Origin: Rubrivivax sp.
Lineage (GTDB): Bacteria > Pseudomonadota > Gammaproteobacteria > Burkholderiales > Burkholderiaceae_C
Reading direction: 5' to 3'
Assembly (NCBI GenBank): GCA_030653385.1
Contig: JAURZM010000048.1
Coordinates: forward strand, 310,001-374,000
Length of the DNA: 64,000 bases
Shown: piece after piece, positions 51,893 through 59,204 of the stretch
How the letters are laid out: each line of letters begins with the position of its first letter
Numbering within the stretch: position 1 is the first letter of the stretch
Translations under genes and position numbers: made by a program
The notes under the pieces: generated by a model
Told to the model about the DNA's origin: nothing
Database searches by the model: none
Seen by the model: the letters and a program-made list of their open reading frames with translations, nothing else

Positions 51893-52927
51893 ATGACCTT
51901 CCAGATCACCCTTCAACCCGCCGGCCGCAGCTTCGACGTGCAACGTGACGAAGCCATCCTGCCCGCGGCCATCCGCCAGGGTGTCGGCCTGCCCTACGGC
52001 TGCCGCGACGGCGCATGTGGTTCCTGCAAGAGCAAGCTCGTGCAAGGCCGCGTCATCCACGGCGCCCACCAGCTGAAGGCGCTGTCGGTGGACGAAGAAG
52101 AGGCCGGCTTCATCCTGACCTGCTGCGCCACGCCACAGACCGACTGCGTGGTCGAAGCGCGCAGCGTGCCCGGGGCCGGCGAATACCCGGTGCTGAAGAT
52201 GCCCTGCCGGGTGATGAGCATCAACAAGCCCGCGCCCGATGTGGCCGTGTTGCGCCTGCAGTTGCCCGCCAACCAGAACCTGCAGTACCGCGCCGGCCAG
52301 TACATCGAGTTCATCCTGCGCGACGGCGACCGGCGCAGCTACAGCATGGCCAATGCACCGCACGAACTGGGCAGCCCGCCGGCCATCGAACTGCACGTGC
52401 GCCACATGGTGGGCGGCAAGTTCACCGAGCATGTGTTCACGGCGATGAAGGAAAAGGACATCCTGCGCATGGAGGGCCCCTTCGGCAGCTTCTTCCTGCG
52501 CGAGGAATCCAGCAAGCCCATGGTGCTGCTGGCCAGCGGCACCGGTTTTGCGCCCATCAGGGCGCTCGTCCAGCAGCTGCGGCACAAGGGCTCGACACGG
52601 CCCGTGACGTTGTACTGGGGTTGCCGGCGCCAGTCGGACCTGTACCAGCACGACTGGTGTCAACAAGCCGCTGCCGAGATGCCGCAGCTGAGCTATGTGC
52701 CGGTGCTGTCCGAACCCACGGCCGGCGACAGCTGGACCGGCCGCACGGGCTTTGTGCACCAGGCCGTGATGGCCGACTTCCCCGACCTGTCGGGCCACCA
52801 GGTGTACGCCTGCGGCGCGCCGGTGATGGTGGAGTCGGCGCAGCGCGACTTCGTGCACAGCTGCGGCTTGCCCGAAGCCGAGTTCTACGCCGACGCCTTC
52901 ACCACGGAAGCCGACAAACACGGCTGA
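51893..52927 (+). CDS. 2Fe-2S ferredoxin / FAD-NAD(P)H reductase
   Basis: 344 residues. N-terminal plant-type [2Fe-2S] domain with CRDGACGSCKSKL and a fourth Cys in LTCCATPQTD; FAD-binding domain (about 100-205) with RSYSMANAP; and NAD-binding domain (about 205-330) with LLASGTGFAPIRALVQQL and GCRRQSDLY. This is the architecture of CDP-6-deoxy-glucoseen reductase (AscD/RfbI) and of phenol/toluate-type reductases. There is no oxygenase or dehydratase partner beside it, so its electron acceptor is unknown. ATG 51893 follows the end of the family similarity. Confidence 0.9.
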   Translation: MTFQITLQPAGRSFDVQRDEAILPAAIRQGVGLPYGCRDGACGSCKSKLVQGRVIHGAHQLKALSVDEEEAGFILTCCATPQTDCVVEARSVPGAGEYPVLKMPCRVMSINKPAPDVAVLRLQLPANQNLQYRAGQYIEFILRDGDRRSYSMANAPHELGSPPAIELHVRHMVGGKFTEHVFTAMKEKDILRMEGPFGSFFLREESSKPMVLLASGTGFAPIRALVQQLRHKGSTRPVTLYWGCRRQSDLYQHDWCQQAAAEMPQLSYVPVLSEPTAGDSWTGRTGFVHQAVMADFPDLSGHQVYACGAPVMVESAQRDFVHSCGLPEAEFYADAFTTEADKHG

Positions 52928-52940
52928 ACGCGGGTCGATG

Positions 52941-53429
52941 TTAGGCCGTCTTGCGTTCGACCAGCATGCGCACCACCTCGATCACTTCATAGGCACTGTT
53001 CTCGTCGATGTTCTGACCTTCGATGACCGAACGCTTGAACGCGAAGCTGCCACTCCAACCCGAGTTCTCCACCACACCCACCGACAACTGCTTGTTCAGG
53101 AAGTAGTACAGCGGGCCGGCCAGCAGGCCGACGAAAAACAGCGGCATCAGCACCGCACCGATCACCAGCGCCATCTTCCACGGCTTTTCGTAGCCGTAGT
53201 AGGCCGAGCAGACCGAGTTGATCGGAATCACCCGCTTTTCACGGCCGGCAAGCGATCCGACGGTGAAGACGACGATTTTGTCCTTGATCTCGATCTCGGT
53301 CGTGGGGTCGATGCCCAGCAGCGACAGCAGCCACGCCAGCAGACCGCCCTCTCGCCCGACCAGGTGCACGTAGTTGCCTTGTGCATCGGCTGTTTTTGCC
53401 ATCTTCCACTGCTTCAGAACAAGTGCCAT
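52941..53429 (-). CDS. membrane protein of unknown function
   Basis: 162 residues from ATG 53429 with GGAGG at good spacing. One hydrophobic region (about 83-108: ALVIGAVLMPLFFVGLLAGP) with a soluble N-terminal half that includes LVGREGGLLAWLLSLLG and beta-rich IEIKDKIVVFTVGS; C-terminal NSGWSGSFAFKRSVIEGQNI. No family recognised. It is the last gene of the leftward block, 63 bp after the lipoprotein gene, and probably transcribed with it. Confidence 0.72.
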   Translation of the reverse strand: MALVLKQWKMAKTADAQGNYVHLVGREGGLLAWLLSLLGIDPTTEIEIKDKIVVFTVGSLAGREKRVIPINSVCSAYYGYEKPWKMALVIGAVLMPLFFVGLLAGPLYYFLNKQLSVGVVENSGWSGSFAFKRSVIEGQNIDENSAYEVIEVVRMLVERKTA

Positions 53430-53492
53430 GAAGGCCTCCGGTGTTGACGCCGAAGCGGCGCCGTTGATGAACTGCGGTTTGCGTCGCGGTCT

Positions 53493-53855
53493 TCAGCCGG
53501 CCATCTGCCAGCCCTGCGGGCCCTTGATCAACACCAGCGGCAGCTGCTGCTTGGTGCGGCCCAGCAAGGGAGCCGTCATGTCGATCTCGGTGTCGCAGGT
53601 GTAGACCGTCTTCGATTCGCCAGGCTTGCAGCCCACGACACGCACCGCGTGCACGGTGGTCTGCCATTCCTTGGCCAGCTTCTTGCCCGCCATTTCCGCG
53701 GCCACGATGTGCGCCATCTCGAACTTCTGGCGCACCGCGGCTTCGACGTCGCCAGAAGAGGGTTCACTGCTGCAGGCAGCCAGCCCTGCGCACAGCGCCA
53801 GCATCGAAGTGCTTGCCGGCAGCGGCCAAGGAAACACAAGGTTCAAGGTGCGCAT
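53493..53855 (-). CDS. small lipoprotein in the ECF/CHAT block
   Basis: 120 residues from ATG 53855 (GGGGG precedes it). Signal with lipobox LAAC (about residue 28) and SSEPSSGDVEAAVRQKFEMA. The mature domain has a Cys pair (VGCKPGES, VYTCDTEI) and resembles small periplasmic lipoproteins; function unknown. A promoter motif identical in form to that of the sigma operon lies 54-80 bp upstream, so this gene and the next may belong to the sigma factor's regulon. Confidence 0.75.
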   Translation of the reverse strand: MRTLNLVFPWPLPASTSMLALCAGLAACSSEPSSGDVEAAVRQKFEMAHIVAAEMAGKKLAKEWQTTVHAVRVVGCKPGESKTVYTCDTEIDMTAPLLGRTKQQLPLVLIKGPQGWQMAG

Positions 53856-53908
53856 CGTCAATCCCCCTGTGGGCTGTGGACCCGGCAAAGATGCGCCGGG
53901 TTGCCACA

Positions 53909-53935
53909 AGAGACGGTGCGCGCCGCTGAACGTCA
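53909..53935 (-). promoter_or_regulatory. putative ECF-type promoter, copy B
   Basis: Minus strand: TGACGTTC (53935-53928), 12 nt, then CGTCTCT (53915-53909), followed by TGTGGCA. The same motif with the same spacing occurs upstream of the ECF sigma operon (59182-59156). CGTCTC is a typical group-IV sigma -10 core. It would start a transcript about 45 bp before the lipoprotein gene. Confidence 0.65.
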
Positions 53936-53954
53936 GGGCCGATTCAGGTTGCCG

Positions 53955-54596
53955 TCAGAAGCACTTGGCCTCGGCCACGCGACTGCGTGTGTAGGGCACG
54001 GTGATCATGCGCATGGCGCCCGCGCTGCCTGCGCTCCACTCGTCTGTCAGCACCATCGGCGACCTGTCGGGCAGGCCCAGCATCCAGACCTTGGCACCGC
54101 TGGAAATCCCATCGGGTTCACACCGGGCCTTGAGCTTGAAGCCGGCCTTCTCCAAGTCTTCGACCGAGGGGCCGGGCTCCTCGGCCATCTGGGCCATCGA
54201 CAGCTGCCACTCGACCACCCCTTGTGCCGAGCCATGCAGCCTCAGGGCCCAGACACCGGGCCGCTTGCGGCCATCGACATAAGCCGGCTGCCCGCCGTCC
54301 AGCAACACCAGGCTGCCCTCGCGGTACAGCCGCCCGATGGGCAGGAAAGCCCGCGGCGCTTCGACCGGCGCAGCCGACTTCCAGCGGATGCCCGGCAGAT
54401 TGAACTGCGTCCAGGTCGGCGGCGTGCTGGCCTTGGGCGGCAACATCGCCGCCTGCAGCAATGCCGAAAACTCGACACCGGCTGCGCCTGCATCTTGTGC
54501 GCTGGCCCACGACGGCCAGAGAGTCATCAGACCCATCGGCAAGAGACACGACAGCAGGCGGCGGCGTGGCATGGAAGCGGGCTGTGTCGGGTGCAT
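53955..54596 (-). CDS. exported protein of unknown function, downstream of the CHAT gene
   Basis: 213 residues from ATG 54596 (AGGAGG upstream). Signal peptide after PRRRLLSCLLPMGLM, ending near SWASAQ; the arginines are not a clear Tat motif. The mature part has Trp-rich beta sequence (WTQFNLPGIRWKSAAP, PGVWALRLHGSAQGV) and ends ...AKCF. No family recognised. It is 55 bp after the CHAT gene, so likely the fourth gene of the sigma-anti-sigma-CHAT operon. Confidence 0.72.
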   Translation of the reverse strand: MHPTQPASMPRRRLLSCLLPMGLMTLWPSWASAQDAGAAGVEFSALLQAAMLPPKASTPPTWTQFNLPGIRWKSAAPVEAPRAFLPIGRLYREGSLVLLDGGQPAYVDGRKRPGVWALRLHGSAQGVVEWQLSMAQMAEEPGPSVEDLEKAGFKLKARCEPDGISSGAKVWMLGLPDRSPMVLTDEWSAGSAGAMRMITVPYTRSRVAEAKCF

Positions 54597-54651
54597 GGGG
54601 TTCCTCCTGTTGAACTCGGTGAGACGGTGACGACAGGGCCGCGGCCGGCGC

Positions 54652-57600
54652 TCAGGGCAAGGCCGTGGTGACGTAGAAGCCGGCCCAGTGGAAGGGCGAG
54701 GCCCAGCTGCTGCTGTCGCGCAGCGCCTGCTGCGCCCGCTGCAGTGCCAGCGGCGGCGGGGCGCTGCGCAGTTCGCGGTAGAAGTGGCCCATCAGTGCGC
54801 TGGTGCTGCCATCGTCCACTCGCCACAGGCTGGCCAGCACGGCCTGCGCGCCGCGGCGCAGGATGGTCATGTTCAGGCCCTCCACCTCGCGCCCGTCGGC
54901 CCCTTGCGCACCGCCGACGCCGGTTTCGCAGGCCGACAGCGTGACCAGTGCCTGGCCGCTGAAGCTGTGGCCGGCCAGCTGCGCCAGGCTCATCGAAGTG
55001 CCGTCGCCCAGCAGCAGGCTGGAGCGTTCGATGGAGCCGGGGCGCAGCTCGAAATGGGTGCCCACGTGCAGCAGCGACGTGGTCTGCAGCGGACGTTCGC
55101 GAAGGGCCTGACCCAGTCGCTCGGCGGTGAATTGCTCGTCCAGCCAGGCTTCACCACGCACCACGCCGCGGGGGCCCGGCTGGCAACCCGCCGCACCCAG
55201 GCCGTGCACGGGGCCGTCGACGATGGCACAGACCTCGCGTGCCACCCCCGGCAGCGCCTTGCGGCCGGCCACGGCCCGGGTCAGGCCCAGTGCACGCAGG
55301 GCCAGCGGCTCGCCTGCCACCGCCGGCGAGCCGGCAGCACCGGCCGACCGGTGTTCGATGCTCAGGCGCTGGCCCAGGTGAAGCTGGCCGTCGTGCAGCG
55401 CCGCCACGGGCAGGTAGCGCAGGCTGCCGTCCAGGTGCAGCACCAGGCGCTGGGCCTGGGCGGCCTGCGCCGCCTGCACCAATGCTTCGCCCAGGCGCCG
55501 GTACAAGCTCTGCAGCATTGGCAAGGTGTCACCGCGTTGGCTGACGGCGGCCAGCAAGGCACCCACCTCGCGACCGACCACCGCCAGCGGCCAGTCCAGC
55601 TGCAGCACCCGGCGCTCTGAAGTGCCGTCCAGCACCAGCGTCAGCTGCTGTTCACCGCCGATGGCGTGCACGTGCAGTTCACCGACCGGGATGACATGAC
55701 GCGGCGGCTCGGCCCGGCTGCGGGCGCCCGGCTCAGTGCTCATGCGCGCCATCTCGCCCACGACCGAACGTGCACGGGCCGCCCAGGCGGCTTCGTCCAG
55801 GCGCGAGCGGCTGCGCAACTGCAGCGTCTGCCAGCGTTCGTCGAGTTGACGCTCGTTGGCGGTCAGCTCGATCGGTGCGCGGGCGACCACCAGCGCGCCA
55901 TTGCGCTGGGTGTAGTCGAAGAACTCTTCTTCCTTCAGCTGCCGCAAGGTCTCCAGCGCCTCGGCGACACGGCCTTGTTCGGCCAGCCAGCCGGCCAGGC
56001 GCCGGTAGACGTCGACCTTGTTGGCCAGAAAGCCGGTTTCATGGTGCTTGGCGCTGCCGGCCACTTCACCGCGCATCTGTTCGATGGCGGCCAGCGCCTG
56101 CTTGCCGAAGTAGACCGCCAGCGCCGGCTGCCCCTGCGCGTGCATGTGGCGGGCCAGGGCGTCCAGCGCCAGCCACAGCGGATCGGGCCCACCCTGGCTT
56201 TGGGCGGCGGCAAAGGCGGCAAACAGGCGTTCTTCGGCTTCAGGGCCACGCTGCTGCGCCAGGGCATGTTCGGCCAGCGCGGCCAGCGCGCGGTGGCGCC
56301 TGAAGGGGGCTGCGGTGTTCAGGGCCGGCAGCGCGTGCGCCAGGTCTTCGCAGGCCGTGCTGGGCAGCTTGCCGCGCAACTGCGACATGCAGCGCAGCGC
56401 GCCCCACTCCACCACCTGCGCATGCTGCGCACCCTGCACCGCACCCACCCGCCGGATGGCTTCGGCGGCGTCGGCATCAACCTGGGCCCAGCGCTGCGCC
56501 TCGATGCCCAGGTAAGCGCGGCGGATCAGCAGCCGGCCCTGCCAGAAGCTGAGGTTGGGGTTGCCGGCCGCCACGTCGAGCGCAGCCTGCAGCGTCGACG
56601 CGGCTTCTTCGCGGTCGCCCAGGCTCATCAGGGCGCCGGCCAGCGAATCGGCCAGCTCCATGCGCAGCAGCAGCGGGATGCTGGCGTGGTGCACTTGCGC
56701 CACGCCTTCGGCCTGCCGAAACGCCCGGATGGCCAGGCCATAACGCGCCGCCTGATGGTGGGCGTTGCCGATGATCAGCAGCGGCCGCAAGTGGCGCGGG
56801 CTGCTCTCGCCCCAGGCCTTGTGGCCCACGGCCAGTGCACGTTCGGCCAAGGCCAGCGCTTGTTCGTGCTCGCCCAGATTGATGTGTTCGACGGCCAAGT
56901 TGTAGAGCAGCCCCTGGTGGCCATAGGGCGCCACATCCCGGGCGCTGTCAGCGATGCGAAGGCCAGCGCGGAAGGCAGCCCGGGCTTCTTCATGCCGGCC
57001 CAGTTGCGACAGGATGCTGCCCTGCGAACTCCAGGCAAACATCACGTCGGGGGAATCGCCCTGCCCCAGGCGTTCCAGCATCTGCACCTCGGCACGCGCC
57101 GCGGCCAGCGCGCCGGGCAGGTCCTGGCGCGAAAAAGCGATCAAGGTGCGCAGGTTCAGCACATCGGTGGCTTCCATCGACTCCACCAGGTCCAGGCCGG
57201 GCAGCAGGGCCTGGGCTTCGTCCGCGGCGGTCTGCGCACGGTCCAGCGCACCGGCGCGTCGCCACAGCAGGGCCTGCGCCACCCGCACACGAAAGGCCAG
57301 CCGCGATCGACCCTGGCCGCTGGCTTCGAGCTGTTCGCGGGTCTGTTGGAAGAATGGCTCAGCTGCCTGGGAACGCCCGGAGCTGCCCAGCATCAGGCCC
57401 TGCACCAGGGACCAGTGGGGCGCCCAGGCTGGCAGCGGCTGCTGGGTCATGTCAACCTGCAGCGGGGCCAGCAGCGCCGCGGCGGCTTCGGTGCGCGACA
57501 GTTCCACCAGGGCTTCAGCCGCCAGCACGGCAGCTTCAGGGCTGTAGGGGCCAGCACACACCGCCGCCAGCGCCCGGGCCGGCTGGGCGCGCACCCAGCT

Positions 57601-57786
57601 GTCGATCTGGGCCAGTGCAGTTGCCTGGGCAGCCGGTGTGTCCTTGCAGGCGCTGTCGGGCCAAACGCTGGCCGGTGCGCCGGACTTTGGCTGGGCCAGT
57701 GCCACTGGCCACGGGCCCAGGCTCAGCACCGCGACGGCGCCGCAGGTCGCAGCCCGCGCCGCCGCACCTGCAAAACCGATGTTCAC
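54652..57786 (-). CDS. secreted TPR-CHAT (caspase-fold) protein
   Basis: 1044 residues. N-terminal signal peptide (to about 32), then a long TPR-like helical array (about 60-640, for example NLGEHEQALALAERALAVGH and LGDREEAASTLQAALDVA), a linker, and a C-terminal CHAT peptidase domain (about 720-1044). Catalytic His911 in LHVGTHFEL and Cys953 in TLSACETGVGG are intact. CHAT proteases cleave specific partners in several bacterial systems; here the substrate is probably periplasmic. GTG start overlaps the previous gene's TGA (GTGA). This is the core effector candidate of the sigma-controlled block. Confidence 0.92.
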   Translation of the reverse strand: MNIGFAGAAARAATCGAVAVLSLGPWPVALAQPKSGAPASVWPDSACKDTPAAQATALAQIDSWVRAQPARALAAVCAGPYSPEAAVLAAEALVELSRTEAAAALLAPLQVDMTQQPLPAWAPHWSLVQGLMLGSSGRSQAAEPFFQQTREQLEASGQGRSRLAFRVRVAQALLWRRAGALDRAQTAADEAQALLPGLDLVESMEATDVLNLRTLIAFSRQDLPGALAAARAEVQMLERLGQGDSPDVMFAWSSQGSILSQLGRHEEARAAFRAGLRIADSARDVAPYGHQGLLYNLAVEHINLGEHEQALALAERALAVGHKAWGESSPRHLRPLLIIGNAHHQAARYGLAIRAFRQAEGVAQVHHASIPLLLRMELADSLAGALMSLGDREEAASTLQAALDVAAGNPNLSFWQGRLLIRRAYLGIEAQRWAQVDADAAEAIRRVGAVQGAQHAQVVEWGALRCMSQLRGKLPSTACEDLAHALPALNTAAPFRRHRALAALAEHALAQQRGPEAEERLFAAFAAAQSQGGPDPLWLALDALARHMHAQGQPALAVYFGKQALAAIEQMRGEVAGSAKHHETGFLANKVDVYRRLAGWLAEQGRVAEALETLRQLKEEEFFDYTQRNGALVVARAPIELTANERQLDERWQTLQLRSRSRLDEAAWAARARSVVGEMARMSTEPGARSRAEPPRHVIPVGELHVHAIGGEQQLTLVLDGTSERRVLQLDWPLAVVGREVGALLAAVSQRGDTLPMLQSLYRRLGEALVQAAQAAQAQRLVLHLDGSLRYLPVAALHDGQLHLGQRLSIEHRSAGAAGSPAVAGEPLALRALGLTRAVAGRKALPGVAREVCAIVDGPVHGLGAAGCQPGPRGVVRGEAWLDEQFTAERLGQALRERPLQTTSLLHVGTHFELRPGSIERSSLLLGDGTSMSLAQLAGHSFSGQALVTLSACETGVGGAQGADGREVEGLNMTILRRGAQAVLASLWRVDDGSTSALMGHFYRELRSAPPPLALQRAQQALRDSSSWASPFHWAGFYVTTALP

Positions 57787-58391
57787 GGCGCGCCCCCTGC
57801 AAGGGGTTGCACTTCGAGCCGCAACTCACCCCCCGCCGGCACCACGATGCCCTCGGCACGCAAGGCCTGCACCAGCGCGGCCTTGGCTGGCGTGGGCCAC
57901 TGCGCGTCCAGACCGTAGCGGCCCAGACGTTCATAACGTTGCACTTGTGCGCCAGCAGCTTGCAGTGCAGCGGCCACCTGGTCGCGGCGGGCGGCAGGTG
58001 AGGCGTCCTGCAGCAGCAGCACACCGTCTTCACCTGCACGCAGCGTGGGCCCCTCTTCCGGGGCTGTCTGCAACAGGGGCAGCGCCACCAAGGCCATCAG
58101 CAGCAGGGCCACCGCCATGCCGGCAGCCGGCCAGGGCTGGCGCAGCGCCTGCATCCAGCGCTGCCAGCGCGCGGCGCAAGTGGTGCACCAGCCCTTGTTG
58201 ACCAGGCCCTCGGCCTGCGCCCGGGCCAGCAGAGTCTGCAAGCTGTCCTGCGCCGGGGTCACGGCCACGTCCGGCACCACACGCCGCAGCGCCTGCCGCA
58301 GCAGCGTGGCTTCGCGCAGCGTGGTGGGGTCGGTGCCGGCAGGTGGCCGGCCGGCCAGGGTCTCGAACCAGTTCTCGTCGTCGGGCTTCAT
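57783..58391 (-). CDS. single-pass anti-sigma-factor-like membrane protein
   Basis: 202 residues. Cytosolic N-terminal part (1-85) including the C-x-x-C pair WCTTCAAR, but without the usual HxxxCxxC zinc-binding anti-sigma motif; one transmembrane helix (about 91-110, AGMAVALLLMALVALPLL); and a periplasmic ferredoxin-like domain (about 120-200). Similar periplasmic domains follow TM helices in anti-sigma proteins of Burkholderiales. ATG and stop overlap its neighbours by 4 bp each, so stoichiometric expression with the sigma factor is expected. Anti-sigma function is inferred from position and topology. Confidence 0.75.
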   Translation of the reverse strand: MKPDDENWFETLAGRPPAGTDPTTLREATLLRQALRRVVPDVAVTPAQDSLQTLLARAQAEGLVNKGWCTTCAARWQRWMQALRQPWPAAGMAVALLLMALVALPLLQTAPEEGPTLRAGEDGVLLLQDASPAARRDQVAAALQAAGAQVQRYERLGRYGLDAQWPTPAKAALVQALRAEGIVVPAGGELRLEVQPLAGGAP

Positions 58392-59023
58392 GGCGACGTC
58401 CTCTCGGGCGCGTCAACAGGCCGGCCAGCGGCCAGCAGGTACCAGTCATGGAAGTAGTGGCGCGCCTTCTTGCGGCACTGCGAGATGAACTCGCGCGTGG
58501 CGCCCGGGCTGCGCTGCAGCAGCTGCGCGATTTCGGCCGGGCCCAGATCGTCTTCGGCAATCCAGCGGATGACAGCCGCAGCCTGTGGGTGGTCGGCCGC
58601 AAAACGCTCGGCGCACCGGCGGTAGACGGCATCCAGCTGCTGCTGGGCCAGCTGGCCTTCGGGGCTGTCGTCGGGGCCGCCGTGGTGGGCGCGCAAGGCG
58701 TCTTCCAACTCGGCGGCCGCTGCCGAGCCGGGTTCGTCGATGGAGCTCTCGGGCCGACTCTTGCGCAGCCAGTCGATGGCGGCGTGGCGCAGCACCTGCT
58801 TCAACCACGGAAAGAGTTCGGAGTCGCCGCGGAAGCTGCTGCAGTGGCGCCAGGCCTTCAACAGCGTTTCCTGCAGCAGGTCCTGCGCCTGCTCGGTGTT
58901 GCGCAGCGACTGCCAGGCGTCGTTGAGCAAGGCCCCGGCATAGTCGTGGTGCAACACGCGCAAGGCCCGTTCGGCCGCGCGCCCGCCGTCGCGGCAGGCC
59001 TGCATGAATGCGGTCCTGTCCAT
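58388..59023 (-). CDS. ECF-family RNA polymerase sigma factor
   Basis: 211 residues from ATG 59023 (GGGGGTGG just upstream; a longer frame reaches GTG 59155 but runs into the promoter). Region 2 includes QAQDLLQETLLKAWRHCSSF and FPWLKQVLRHAAIDWLRKSR; region 4 has PAEIAQLLQRSPGATREFIS for -35 recognition. The ATGA overlap couples it to the anti-sigma-like gene. Copy A of the two-part promoter motif lies upstream, so autoregulation is likely. About 25-30 residues longer than the most compact ECF proteins. Confidence 0.88.
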   Translation of the reverse strand: MDRTAFMQACRDGGRAAERALRVLHHDYAGALLNDAWQSLRNTEQAQDLLQETLLKAWRHCSSFRGDSELFPWLKQVLRHAAIDWLRKSRPESSIDEPGSAAAAELEDALRAHHGGPDDSPEGQLAQQQLDAVYRRCAERFAADHPQAAAVIRWIAEDDLGPAEIAQLLQRSPGATREFISQCRKKARHYFHDWYLLAAGRPVDAPERTSP

Positions 59024-59155
59024 CCACCCCCTGCTGCTGGCGCTGTACCACGCCGCTGGCATGCAGGATGCCAGAGCGCGCGCAATTGCAACAGGGGCAT
59101 CGTGTGGGTGCGAGGTGGACGTGTTCATGCGGCGTGCCGGTCGGGGCCATGCCAC

Positions 59156-59182
59156 AGAGACGCGGGCCGCGCCGGAACGTCA
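59156..59182 (-). promoter_or_regulatory. putative ECF-type promoter, copy A (sigma operon)
   Basis: Minus strand: TGACGTTC (59182-59175), 12 nt, CGTCTCT (59162-59156), then GTGGCA. Matches copy B at 53909-53935 in both boxes and spacing; the flanking GGCC and TGTGGCA are also shared. Predicted leader to the sigma ATG is about 125 nt. Confidence 0.65.
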
Positions 59183-59204
59183 GGCCCGCTGGCAGTTCAC
59201 TGTG

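Noticed and set aside
54688..57918. Plus-strand open frames of 310 and 750 codons opposite the CHAT gene
   Set aside because: They mirror the CHAT/TPR coding region, have no family features, and codon-position GC fits the minus-strand gene.
59024..59155. Longer ECF sigma factor starting at GTG 59155
   Set aside because: It would begin inside the predicted promoter motif and adds 44 residues without family similarity; ATG 59023 is better supported.
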